A DNA stretch of 64,000 nt from Bacteroidota bacterium (GTDB lineage: Bacteria > Bacteroidota > Rhodothermia > Rhodothermales > Bin80). Below are positions 29,634 to 38,554 of this stretch, piece after piece. The notes under the pieces are model-generated. The model did not search any database. It worked only from the letters and a program-made list of their open reading frames with translations, and had not been told where the DNA came from. The position numbers and the translations under genes were made by a program. The stretch spans positions 25,942 through 89,941 of the forward strand of contig JAPOTS010000040.1 in the NCBI GenBank assembly GCA_026709065.1. Reading direction: 5' to 3'. Every line of letters begins with the position of its first letter. Positions within the stretch are counted from its first letter, which is position 1.

Positions 29634-30300
29634 ATAGAATCGTATGGTTACTATTAGCTCCAACAGCGACACCACACTTAACTCATTATGATACGATAGG
29701 TATCAAAATCCACTATATCAATTTCTAATCTTGACGGAATTCAAGTCAAATGGAATATCCACTGCTACAACCATCATAAATGTTTAACCCAAGGTGCATT
29801 AAAGAATCAGATGCAAGGAACTAAATGGAGGGTTCAATCCACAATTATGTTCCATTTAATTTCTTATGCATAAATTAAGTTTATGATATGTAGGGTGATT
29901 TGTTGCAGGGCACGCTCAGAATTGATTGGACGGATTAGGGACTATGATCTCTTTTTCCTCTAAAAGCTCAATACATTGTGGCTAGAGGTCGTCAGGATCT
30001 CGTTTGACTCCATTAAAACCATTCTCAACTGTTAAAATTTCATTACGACCAAAACAGAACTCGCCGCCACGAGTGAAGTCCTAAACAAAGTCTATCCAAG
30101 ATGGATCAAAATCAGTACGAGGAAATGGAGCAATTCAATCTTGATTGAAATGAGACCTTACCACAATGGAATTACGCACTGAAACCCTATTCATCAAATG
30201 AAAAACGAGATTGGGAAGAACTTTTATTGGATCAGTTGTTTTTTTGAGAGCCCTTAAATCTGATGTTCAAACTCGTGCCTACTCATGGATTAATGGCCCA
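29634..30300. other. Intergenic region with no recognised gene
   Basis: Apart from a possible GTG extension of the subtilase gene (to 29675), I see no gene. Open frames on both strands are short and unlike known proteins. It precedes a decayed retropepsin gene, so it may contain old coding remnants. Confidence 0.4.
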
Positions 30301-30735
30301 TTAAGGGGTGAGCTTCACTGATCCGGTCCATCCTTCATACACCATCTTAAAGAGTGCTATAAAAGATCGGCCAAGTATAGTATGATAGGGGTTCCTCCAC
30401 TGAGATGTACTCCTAAAAAACTGCCAAGAATAGTATGTCTAAACCTTGGAACATAAACTTGTGCCATATAAGAACTAAATTCTTGAACTCCCCTAATTCC
30501 AGATAAAGATGCCTTATTATGCATTTGCAATCCGAGACTAACTGCAAGATCCGAATCAATACTGCTTACACTTGCTCCTGTATCAATAAGTGCACAATAT
30601 TTTTGTTGGTTCAAATTAGAAATTAAACTTGGGGTCAAATCCTATTTGGACATCTATGACTGGACCCTCAATAATGAGGCTCCGGCAACCAACAGCCTCA
30701 TCTGAATGTGGAAAACCACATTCTACATCATGCAT
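30301..30735 (-). pseudogene. Retropepsin-like aspartic protease, two frameshifts
   Basis: Read on the reverse strand from the ATG at 30735, the first frame gives MHDVECGFP and GPVIDVQIGFDPKF, then meets TAA. A second frame continues with KYCALIDTGASVSSIDSDLA, the DTGA aspartyl-protease active-site motif, and runs to HLSGGTP before TAG. A third frame then carries the expected family C-terminus, ILGRSF and FKMVYEGWTGSVKLTP, ending TAA at 30301-30303. Three consecutive frames together rebuild one protein of about 140 residues, so the gene is broken by two frameshifts (near 30625 and 30375) or the sequence has two indel errors. It starts one base after the stop of the preceding small gene, an operon-like arrangement. 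Confidence 0.8.
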
Positions 30736-30736
30736 A

Positions 30737-31003
30737 TCAAACACCGAACTGAATATGCGAAGACATTCTAGTTGGCATATTCTGCCCTACTTGACGAATG
30801 AGAAAGGGCTGGCTTCCAAATTTCTGTGTCGCTTGGTAGGCAGCAATGTCAATAGAGTCGTAAACACCCACGAATTTTTCATTGTGGAATGTGACCCATT
30901 TATACATGTACAGTGCCTCAAGAATAGCCTGCATTTTCTCATATGCAACGATATTAGCTTCTAGTGGAGAAGCCGATTGAATTGATGTGTCTGGTGAGAT
31001 CAT
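30737..31003 (-). CDS. Small DUF5678-like protein
   Basis: 88 residues. The C-terminal 45 residues read as a DUF5678-like domain (YKWVTFHNEKFVGVYDSI, AYQATQKFGSQPFLIRQVG). The N-terminal part is helical. Small proteins of this kind are often coded just before a retropepsin-like aspartic protease, which is exactly the arrangement here (stop TGA, one base, then ATG). The partner is frameshifted, so this gene may be a survivor of an inactive pair. Function unknown. Confidence 0.65.
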   Translation of the reverse strand: MISPDTSIQSASPLEANIVAYEKMQAILEALYMYKWVTFHNEKFVGVYDSIDIAAYQATQKFGSQPFLIRQVGQNMPTRMSSHIQFGV

Positions 31004-31150
31004 TTTCTTGTCTTAAATATTACGAATAAGATGAGAAACTAAGTGACTATTTGAGTAATTTTTTTTAAGTGAACAATATTTCAAACTCTCATGGGTATTC
31101 AATGTTCTCCGAATGTATCAACATCAAATAGAACTAAGACAATTATCATA

Positions 31151-31199
31151 AGGGCGGGCGAAAAAATAAAGTTGACATATTTATATCTACGCTCGCCCT
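31151..31199. repeat. GC-rich inverted repeat in an AT-rich gap
   Basis: AGGGCGGGCG (31151-31160) and CGCTCGCCCT (31190-31199) are inverted copies with one mismatch, separated by 29 AT-rich bases. It stands out from its surroundings. It could be the end of a mobile element or a stable RNA stem; no T-tract follows. Confidence 0.5.
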
Positions 31200-31574
31200 A
31201 CGGCCTCAATGCAAAGGTCGCGGTTAACTTTGTGGTTTCATGGCGTTTTTGGTGGCTGGATTAGTTGTTGGTGACTATCGGTTCCATGTATTAAACTAGG
31301 GAGTTTGTTTCTGCTCTACGAGATGTCTAACGCGACGATGTGGTGTTCTCGGAGTGGCTTTTGCCCCCTGTATGCCATCTTCCATCCGAATGGCTCGTTA
31401 TGCGATTTAAGTTGTTTTTATTCATCAGGTCGATTTTGATGTGTGGAACCGATAGGGGTTGGTTGCGCTTGAATTTGCCCTCGCAATGCTACGGATCAGG
31501 TTGTAAGCTTCTGCAACTAACGAACGGTCTTGCTTGCCTCTGCTCCCAGAGCGAACCTACTTGTTGCGGGAGGT

Positions 31575-31736
31575 TTATTGGTCTTTTAATTGGTGGGTTC
31601 GGACTCGGAAGATGTCCCTTGCGATGGTATGGATAGTTCCTTGGGTCAGGCCATACTTATCTTGGAGTTCCCTGTTGGTGGCTCCCTCACTTGCTTCTTT
31701 CCGAAGCGCCGCATTGCGGGAATAAGCGCTTACTGT
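31575..31736 (-). pseudogene. Helix-turn-helix protein remnant
   Basis: The reverse strand is open for 53 codons between TAA (31737-31739) and TAA (31575-31577) without a normal start codon. It encodes a convincing helix-turn-helix: RNAALRKEASEGATNRELQ then DKYGLTQGTIHTIARDIF. This resembles the DNA-binding tail of recombinases or small regulators. The frame just upstream (LLEIIPTYPEYKKVTSII) ends at a stop and may be the lost N-terminal half, implying a frameshift. Local base composition is less AT-rich than the flanks, suggesting a foreign origin. Confidence 0.45.
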
Positions 31737-31938
31737 TTATCTATAATTGATGTAACTTTCTTGTATTCGGGGTATGTGGGAATAATCTCTAACAAAATAT
31801 ATAGTCCACATACTTGCTTTTTACCTTTTATTTTGTTACTTTAGGAAAGGTTCGTCTTCAACAAACAGATTTACCTAATATCGTGAGAGTTTCTTTTATC
31901 AATGCGCTTGCTTCTTTGGCCTGATTTTTGGACTTGAA

Positions 31939-32133
31939 ATGCTACACTCTCCATCAGGGCAACCGACTGCACAATCTTACTCAGAAATCAGCTGTCAAGT
32001 AAATCTAAAGAAAGATTGCTGTAAGGGCGGCGGATGGAAGTGTTGTGGTGATAATGGATGTGAGGTTAGTTCATTAGGGTGCAAATCCTATCCTCCACCA
32101 AGTGATAATAATTCAGGCGAGGACATGGAATGA
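31939..32133 (+). CDS. Cysteine-rich mini-protein
   Basis: 64 residues with seven cysteines at positions 19, 26, 27, 34, 35, 40 and 47; the core reads CCKGGGWKCCGDNGC. The rest is polar and ends in an acidic tail. There is no signal peptide from the ATG. Its stop overlaps the ATG of the beta-propeller gene (ATGA), so the two are coupled. In Bacteroidota, short Cys-bearing peptides of the NVEALA kind are also coded next to 6-bladed beta-propeller proteins. This could be a diverged analogue, a disulfide-stabilised peptide or a metal-binding peptide. The function is not known. Confidence 0.6.
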   Translation: MLHSPSGQPTAQSYSEISCQVNLKKDCCKGGGWKCCGDNGCEVSSLGCKSYPPPSDNNSGEDME

Positions 32134-33275
32134 TATCGCCATTTGGTATGATCGTTTCCAGAGTAAATTTCTATCAGCGAATCCTTATACTGTTTGCTGT
32201 AATTCCTTTATATTCTCCGATTGAGTTGACGGCTCAGTCCGATGGGCTTGGTGTGCCTGCAACTCTAACAGAGTTATGGAGATTGGGGGAAGAGGACAAT
32301 CAAAATATCTTGTTTGGAGATATTCAGAGCGTACAGATTGACAGTCAGGGACAATTGTACGTATATGACCATCCATGGGGTAATTCAGGGATTATCTATA
32401 AAATTTCTCCCGGAGGAAATCTTCTTCATCAAATAGGTAGCGAAGGTAGTGGTCCAGGAGAATTTGAGTTAATATCAGGAATATATGTTGGTATGGGTGA
32501 TACTGTTTATGCCATGGATAATAGTCATGAGCGTATATATAAATATGCCCCTCCAGAGCACGAGTTCTTTGACATGAGAAGGATACAAAGAGTTGAAGAC
32601 TCCTTTTCTGATCCCTGGAGATTAGTTGGCGCTAACACAATGGGGTTTATAGTTGGCTATATGACTCCTTTTATGAACTGGATTCCAGAGACGATGACAT
32701 CTGAAAACACCTATGATGTTTATTTGATCAATCAGGGGGGCATTAGAGCGGATTCTATAATTTTACGAGAACCCGACATTGAACGGATTATTTATGACGG
32801 AGGTACTGGCTACACGCATATGATTTTTAGTCATAGTCCTGTAGTTTTTGTGGGAAAAACTGGAAAGATTTATTCTGGAAGTGGCAAGGAAAGTGAGATT
32901 CGTATTATGACGGTTAATGGGGAAATAGAAAGGACGCTCAGTTTGGATATAGAGGCCATTCCTGTTACTAGACAAGATATTGAGAAATCGCTTGAAAACG
33001 CAGATGAGATGAGGCGCAGATTGACTTATGCCTCAGATATTCCCGAGAACAAGCCCTATTACCAGCACTTTACTGTGGATGATCTTGGCCATACATGGGT
33101 GCAATTAAACGAGCGTTATGGTGCAACGGAAGTAAATTGGCTAATAATAGATCAGAATAATGATGTAGTCAACAATTTCATGCTTCCTTCAAATATTCGC
33201 TTGTTGTCTGTAGATCGTGGGAAAGCTTATGGGGTGAAGGATGACATAATTCTTATTGCATATAAGATCAATTAA
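32130..33275 (+). CDS. 6-bladed beta-propeller (NHL-like) exported protein
   Basis: 381 residues. A hydrophobic segment at about residues 15-33 (ILILFAVIPLYSPIELTAQ) acts as a signal or anchor. The body has repeated propeller strands: VQIDSQGQLYVYDHPWGN, IYKISPGGNLLHQIGSEGSGPGEF, VYAMDNSHERIYKYAPP and GKIYSGSGKESEIRIMTVNGE. The GSGPGEF motif is typical of the 6-bladed beta-propeller family of the Bacteroidota. The ligand is unknown. It is coupled to the Cys-rich mini-protein upstream and lies 28 bases before a broken DsbA-like gene, suggesting a former three-gene unit. Confidence 0.82.
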   Translation: MISPFGMIVSRVNFYQRILILFAVIPLYSPIELTAQSDGLGVPATLTELWRLGEEDNQNILFGDIQSVQIDSQGQLYVYDHPWGNSGIIYKISPGGNLLHQIGSEGSGPGEFELISGIYVGMGDTVYAMDNSHERIYKYAPPEHEFFDMRRIQRVEDSFSDPWRLVGANTMGFIVGYMTPFMNWIPETMTSENTYDVYLINQGGIRADSIILREPDIERIIYDGGTGYTHMIFSHSPVVFVGKTGKIYSGSGKESEIRIMTVNGEIERTLSLDIEAIPVTRQDIEKSLENADEMRRRLTYASDIPENKPYYQHFTVDDLGHTWVQLNERYGATEVNWLIIDQNNDVVNNFMLPSNIRLLSVDRGKAYGVKDDIILIAYKIN

Positions 33276-33303
33276 AGGCGCTGCGGGTGTTGAGGTAAGT
33301 ACC

Positions 33304-33941
33304 ATGCAATTCATTAAAACTGCTCTATCCATAGTTCTCATCTTTTGTGGAATCTTAGTAACTATTCTGGTTGTTCCCCGATCAATGACCTACTCGTCCG
33401 CTGAACAAATATTACCAGATTCACTGTGGCAATTAGCTCCAGATTTTGATACAGCCGTAGATTCTAAATCCGCACCGGTCAGAATCGTTGAGTATCTTGA
33501 CTATGAGTGCCCATTCTGTCATCAGTACTGGACTCAATACGTGCAAAATACCCTAAACATGTGGCCATAGTTTACAGGAACCTTCCATTAAAGTATCATC
33601 GTGAGGCTTACACGTCAGCAGTGGCCGCAGAATGTGCTTTCCAATAATCTAAACTGGAATCATATCAAAACCTTCAGTTCCAAAACTTGGATGCATTATC
33701 CATGGTACGACTGATAGATATGTTATAGCAGAATCTGCTCAAATATCAGATATGAGTTTATTCCAAGAATGTATGATCACGTAGAGCAAAAGATTAATTC
33801 CGACACTGTACTTGCGGATAAATTGGATCTACATAGCATTCCGACATTGTTCGTAAACGGTGATATGTATTCTGGGTAATGACTTTCTAGGAGTTAGATG
33901 CCATCGTTAAACATGAGTTGGAAAAAAATTTGTATCTTTAG
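33304..33941 (+). pseudogene. DsbA-like thiol-disulfide oxidoreductase, degraded
   Basis: The first frame gives an N-terminal membrane segment (TALSIVLIFCGILVTILVV) and a thioredoxin-type active site EYLDYECPFCHQYW (CPFC), then stops at 33568-33570. The remaining family segments continue in other frames: VYRNLPLKYHREAYTSAVAAECAF, then VEQKINSDTVLADKLDLHSIPTLFVNGDMYSG with the cis-proline loop, then LDAIVKHELEKNL ending TAG at 33941. The gene is thus complete in outline but broken by several frameshifts or stops. When intact it would have been a membrane-anchored disulfide oxidase or reductase, a natural partner for the Cys-rich mini-protein two genes upstream. Confidence 0.85.
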
Positions 33942-33958
33942 GTCAAACTCCTATTTTT

Positions 33959-34542
33959 GTGTGGGTTTGCTCAACCTTTCTTCTACAAAAAGGCTTCACT
34001 AACCAGTATTTCTCTCAGGAACCCTTAAAGCTCAATCTTTTGAATATTGAGGGTTCAAACCAACCCCACAAGATCCGGCAACTGCTGATCAAAGGGTTGG
34101 GCAATCAGGATAAGCCCACTGTCATGATCACCAATCAGATGGATCGATCGCCAACCCAACTCATTGAACGAAATGCACGCAGAATGGTGATTGAAAATGT
34201 GATCAGCGATTCCATCAAATTCTTCCATATGGACGCGCTGAGCTCTGTCGTCCCGATGCGAATCAATGTCAATACGCAGTTGACTGTCATGGATAGCGAG
34301 CTCTACAGGCTTCTCGGTGTAAGCGTGGGGAATGGGTATGAATGTGCAGAAGCAGACACCATCTTCCGTGATCTGGTACGACTTAGTAGCACCATCACTA
34401 TCTCAGAAGATGACACTCTGGTGAAATTGCACTTGCGCGCAAAAAGCGGGTTACTGAAAAAAGCCGGCTACAATGAATTCAATCAAGAATCCCCTGGCTT
34501 GATAATAAAGTGCTACGCATTCACTTCACGAAACGACCATGA
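33959..34542 (+). pseudogene. DDE transposase C-terminal remnant (IS4-like)
   Basis: The stretch RRMVIENVISDSIKFFHMDA followed by LSSVVPMRINVNTQLTVMD and SELYRLLG matches the C-terminal catalytic part (around the third acidic residue, Glu) of IS4-like DDE transposases. The N-terminal two thirds are absent. The last frame is also shifted: after NQES the family ending WLDNKVLRIHFTKRP continues in the next frame to TGA at 34540-34542. It is a 5'-truncated, frameshifted insertion-sequence remnant lying directly after the broken DsbA-like gene. Confidence 0.75.
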
Positions 34543-34596
34543 TTTTCATATCATAAAATCCGCGCGGGAATTCAGGATAGGATACTGTGATTAACT

Positions 34597-34632
34597 CCCC
34601 CAAACACATAAGTAGAATTTCGTGTTTGAGGG
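34597..34632. repeat. Inverted repeat after transposase remnant
   Basis: CCCCCAAACAC (34597-34607) pairs with GTGTTTGAGGG (34622-34632) at 10 of 11 positions across a 14-base loop. It lies between convergent transcripts, so it may be a terminator or part of an insertion-sequence end. Confidence 0.4.
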
Positions 34633-34658
34633 AAGTTCAGAATCAGAGATGAGAGGAA

Positions 34659-35570
34659 TTAATCCATCTCAGCCATCAGCATTTCGTGGACAGACTCTAA
34701 GGTCCTTTTGACTTCTTTAATCTCTTCACTTTCACGACCTGCGGGGCTATGTTCAATTCCGACATATCCATTATAACCTGCTGCAAGTACGATGCGCATC
34801 ATCCGCTCATAGTCAAGTGGACCTGAATTCCCGTCATCATCAAATACTGTCGTCTTTAGACTCACTCCCGTTGCATAGGGCATGAGTTCCTCAACGCCGC
34901 GGTATGAATCATAGGTAGTAGTTTCATCAATACGGAAATTGCCAAAATCTGGGAGAGTACCTGCGCGGGGATGATCGGCCATTTTAATTGTGTCGGCGAG
35001 CCATTTACCATTGCTTGAATAGCCTCCGTGGTTCTCAATGATGACATGGAGTTCATGCTCATCCGCAATTTCACAAAGTTGATGAAGTCCATCAGCAACG
35101 AGTTTCATTTGCTCTTCATAGCTTCCTTCACTATAACCATTGACACGAATTGAATGGCATCCCAAATGCTTTGCGGCGCTTAACCATTTCACATGTCTTT
35201 CAACAGATTCGCGACGAAGTGCTGCATCGGGATCTCCTAAGTTTCCCTCCCGGTCGCACATTACGAGAATATTGGTTGCCCCAACATCTTCAGCACGCTG
35301 ATTCATTTCATTGAGGTACTCGGTATCCTCAGCTTTGTCCATAAAAAATTGGTTCACATATTCCAAGCCAAGAATTCCATGGTCAGCTGAAACCGAAGCA
35401 AAATCTAAGTTGTCCATCGTCCCGTCAAAGAGTAATCGATGTAGTGACCACTGAGCAAGTGAAATCTTAAACAGCTCTTTAGGGGGTGAGCTCCAAACAC
35501 GTTTGGTTAGGGGCAGTGAGGCGACTGCTAAGGCACCAGTCTTTAAAAAATTTCTACGAGTTGTATGCAT
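34659..35570 (-). CDS. Exported sugar phosphate isomerase/epimerase-like TIM barrel
   Basis: 303 residues. The leader TTRRNFLKTGALAVASLPLT is a twin-arginine signal. The AP-endonuclease-2/xylose-isomerase-like barrel is recognised by LAQWSLHRLLFDG, LGCHSIRVNGYSEGSYEEQ, LHVIIENHGGYSSNG (metal-binding E), LPDFGNFRI and YNGYVGIEHSPAG. Exported members of this family accompany Gfo/Idh/MocA and DUF1080 proteins and include keto-sugar isomerases. It is the last gene of a reverse-strand run and lies 21 bases after the ThuA-dehydrogenase gene. Its substrate is unknown. Confidence 0.87.
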   Translation of the reverse strand: MHTTRRNFLKTGALAVASLPLTKRVWSSPPKELFKISLAQWSLHRLLFDGTMDNLDFASVSADHGILGLEYVNQFFMDKAEDTEYLNEMNQRAEDVGATNILVMCDREGNLGDPDAALRRESVERHVKWLSAAKHLGCHSIRVNGYSEGSYEEQMKLVADGLHQLCEIADEHELHVIIENHGGYSSNGKWLADTIKMADHPRAGTLPDFGNFRIDETTTYDSYRGVEELMPYATGVSLKTTVFDDDGNSGPLDYERMMRIVLAAGYNGYVGIEHSPAGRESEEIKEVKRTLESVHEMLMAEMD

Positions 35571-35591
35571 TAATTTGAATGATTAAGGTTA

Positions 35592-38435
35592 TTAATTTAG
35601 GGCTGGCCCGTCAAATCGCATCCAGTCCAGCTCCAATACGGAATCTTCATCTGTAGATATAAAGGTAAGCATTAACGAAATACTATTTTCAATCGGTGCA
35701 ATAGCAAATGAAATTTCTCTCCAGTTATCGTAAGCACCATTAGGTAAAGTTTCCAGTCCTGGATAATCAGTTGAAAGGTCAGCCAGGGCATCTGACTGCC
35801 TTGGAGTGACGGGTGTTCCTATGTCAGGTGTGATCTCTAATTCTACAATCTTTGAGGCACCGTCATGCGTTGCAAAATGTAGGGTACCCGTTCCAGTGCT
35901 TCGAAAACGAAGCGTAAGCCCATCAATTCCTGTAAGATTAATCGGAGAGTAAATGAGCTGTGATTCATTCTCAAGAGGCATCACGCTCAGATCTGATAAT
36001 CTCCAATGTTCACTGGCGGGATGAGTAGAAAAGGTTTTCCGAGTAGATTGAACGCTACTGGTAACATGTTCGGCTTCCTTGTGGCGAGGTTGTAGTTTCA
36101 CCTGGTCGCAGGATGTTTCAATACACGCTTCAACCAGTGCATACCGATCAACGTAATTCACTTCAAGAGCATTCGCAAAAGCACGAGATACTACAAACTC
36201 TCCATCGGGCCCCGAATGTGAGGACAAAGGAATGGGAGAGGTATCAATTCCGGTGTAAATCTGGACAGAGGTCTGATTGGATATGGCTTGGTCGTGGACG
36301 GATACACGGTAACTATACGTTGAATCAAAATCAAAGATTGATCCGTCGGGAGGCCAGTCAATCTTTAGAGGGAGGGCTGCGGGAGGTTCTTCTGCGACAA
36401 CAGTTGATCGGGGCGAGTCGCCGTAATAATCTAATCGCACGAGTTGGGCATTCGCATTGCTTCCCCAGAATAAGTCGCCCCATTCAACAATATAAAGCCG
36501 ACCATCAGGTCCCATCTCAATATCCATTGGACTATAATAGTCATTGCCTAACAGGAATGGATCAATTTCTAGGACATCCCCATGTTCATCAATGGTGACA
36601 ATCTGTATCCAATTACGCATCCATTCATAGATCATGACTTTTCCGTTATAGTATTCTGGGAAAGCCGTCATTAAGGGGTTTGAGGCATCAATGCGGAAGG
36701 CCGGCCCAGCCATAGGATTGATTCCTCCTGCACCAAGTTCGGGATATTCTTCGCTGGGGCCGTAATAATATTGGATCCATGCAGGAAGTGCAGGGGGGAG
36801 TTGTTGAGCTCCAGTATTGTACTGAGAATCATTGATTGGATTCAGAGGATCAGATTCTTTATACTCTTGTTCTGCCAGATGATAATGCGGATAGGGCACA
36901 TTGTATCCAGTAAAATACGGCCACCCATAAAAGCCAGGCTTCTTGGCTTGATTGAACTCATCCCAACTATCGATTAGGCCAGGTCCTATATCTCCCCAAT
37001 AGACCCAACCCGTTGAATCATCTATGGCGAGCCTGAATGGATTTCGGTGTCCCATTGAGAAAATTTCTCCACGATGTAAAGAGTCTGCTTCAAATAAATT
37101 TCCTTCGGGAATTGAGTAGGCTCCCTCAGGTTCAGGTTTAATTCTGATGATTTTTCCTCGTAAGTCATTGGTGTTTGATGCAGTGCGGCCTTGATCAGAC
37201 ATTCGCCTTAGGTCGGGATCCAAAGAGTTACGGATACCACCAGAATTATCGCCAGTAGATAGGTAGAGCAAACCGTTATGATCAAACTGAACGGATCCAC
37301 CTGAATGACAACACTTTGTGCGCTGAACGGGAATTTCCAACAATGCTATTTCACTATCGAGATCCAGCATTTTTCCATCATAATTAAACCGTGACAGGCG
37401 ATTGATTGGCGGATCGCTGATCACTGAGTAGTAGATATAGATCCATGAATTTTCATCAAAATTTGGATCAAGGGCCAATCCATGAAGCCCATCTTCAATT
37501 TTCTTATCCACGGGGAGCCATCCGATCACGCGAGAAACGCCCGTATCTGGCTCCCAAATTTTGATTGCACCTGCCCATTCAGTTATAAATACGCGCCCAT
37601 CAGATGTGATGTCAATTTCCATCGGGTCGGTTAGATCGCTGGTCAGGATCACTTCATCAAATGCGGAGGCAAGAGTTGCAGTAACATCAGCGTCTACCGC
37701 ACCAGCAGCCCATTCAATTCCGCCCAATAGATGAGAGAGCATGTATGGATCTGAGAAACTTTCTACTGAATGTCCAAGTCCAGTATACCATGCGCGCCCG
37801 CCATCGTAATTATGAGCCCAGGCGATGGGGTGATCGTCTCCCATTTCACCGCCTTCATAGGTAGATTCTTTGACGACAGCCAGAACATGAACCTTTGATC
37901 TCGGATTAACAGTATAGTTGAACCATTCGGTTGTATGATTCCATCGGATAGGGAGATCTTTCGTAGACGGATGTTGACGATCTGTGACGATAATATCTGC
38001 GGGCTGAGGTTCGGGATGGGATGAAAAATATGCCCCTACTAGCCCCCCATACCATTCCCAATCATATTCAGTATCTGCGGCTGCATGAATACCAACCCAT
38101 CCGCCTCCAGCCTGAATAAACGCCATTAAGGCGCTTTCTTGACTGCTATTGAGCACATCTTGCGTTGTGTTCAAAAATACGATGGCTTGAAAGCGATCAA
38201 GAGAGTCAGAATGAAAGTAATCCGCATTTTCTGTTGCAACAACACCAAAATTATGCTCTCTTCCAAGGTCTCTGATTGCTTCGACGCCTGCTTCAATAGA
38301 GTTATGTCTAAATCCCTCTGTATTGGAGAAGACCATGACGTTGTAGCGTTGCTGAGCTGAAGCATTGACCATGTGAAGAGATAGGAGGCAACAGACAAAA
38401 AATCCCATGAGGGTATTACGAATTACTTTGAGCAT
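35592..38435 (-). CDS. Secreted ThuA plus PQQ-type sugar dehydrogenase fusion
   Basis: 947 residues with a signal peptide (GFFVCCLLSLHMVNASAQQ). Residues about 31-250 are a ThuA/trehalose-utilisation domain with a class I glutaminase-like fold (MVFSNTEGFRHNSIEAGV, GGGWVGIHAAADTEYDWEWY). About 275-680 is a glucose/sorbosone dehydrogenase beta-propeller (GRVFITEWAGAIKIWEP, DGLHGLALDPNFDENSWIYIYYS, RTKCCHSGGSVQFD, GRLYIVEWGD). The C-terminal 90 residues resemble a CBM6-type sugar-binding module (DGLTLRFRSTGTGTLHFATHDG, VLELDWMRFDGP). It would bind and oxidise a carbohydrate outside the cytoplasm. Architecture is common in sugar-degrading FCB and planctomycete bacteria. Confidence 0.88.
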   Translation of the reverse strand: MLKVIRNTLMGFFVCCLLSLHMVNASAQQRYNVMVFSNTEGFRHNSIEAGVEAIRDLGREHNFGVVATENADYFHSDSLDRFQAIVFLNTTQDVLNSSQESALMAFIQAGGGWVGIHAAADTEYDWEWYGGLVGAYFSSHPEPQPADIIVTDRQHPSTKDLPIRWNHTTEWFNYTVNPRSKVHVLAVVKESTYEGGEMGDDHPIAWAHNYDGGRAWYTGLGHSVESFSDPYMLSHLLGGIEWAAGAVDADVTATLASAFDEVILTSDLTDPMEIDITSDGRVFITEWAGAIKIWEPDTGVSRVIGWLPVDKKIEDGLHGLALDPNFDENSWIYIYYSVISDPPINRLSRFNYDGKMLDLDSEIALLEIPVQRTKCCHSGGSVQFDHNGLLYLSTGDNSGGIRNSLDPDLRRMSDQGRTASNTNDLRGKIIRIKPEPEGAYSIPEGNLFEADSLHRGEIFSMGHRNPFRLAIDDSTGWVYWGDIGPGLIDSWDEFNQAKKPGFYGWPYFTGYNVPYPHYHLAEQEYKESDPLNPINDSQYNTGAQQLPPALPAWIQYYYGPSEEYPELGAGGINPMAGPAFRIDASNPLMTAFPEYYNGKVMIYEWMRNWIQIVTIDEHGDVLEIDPFLLGNDYYSPMDIEMGPDGRLYIVEWGDLFWGSNANAQLVRLDYYGDSPRSTVVAEEPPAALPLKIDWPPDGSIFDFDSTYSYRVSVHDQAISNQTSVQIYTGIDTSPIPLSSHSGPDGEFVVSRAFANALEVNYVDRYALVEACIETSCDQVKLQPRHKEAEHVTSSVQSTRKTFSTHPASEHWRLSDLSVMPLENESQLIYSPINLTGIDGLTLRFRSTGTGTLHFATHDGASKIVELEITPDIGTPVTPRQSDALADLSTDYPGLETLPNGAYDNWREISFAIAPIENSISLMLTFISTDEDSVLELDWMRFDGPALN

Positions 38436-38554
38436 GAATTTTTCTTGATTTATATGAGTAGTTTGATCATCATACAGCCGTTATACGTTCTTGAATGCCA
38501 AAAATAACCATTGGAATTGGATCAATAAATAGGATAACACTCAAATTCTCATGA

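Noticed and set aside
31340..31844. Overlapping forward open frames rich in Cys, Trp and Gly
   Set aside because: The reverse strand of part of this stretch encodes a convincing helix-turn-helix, so the forward frames are shadows of a decayed gene.
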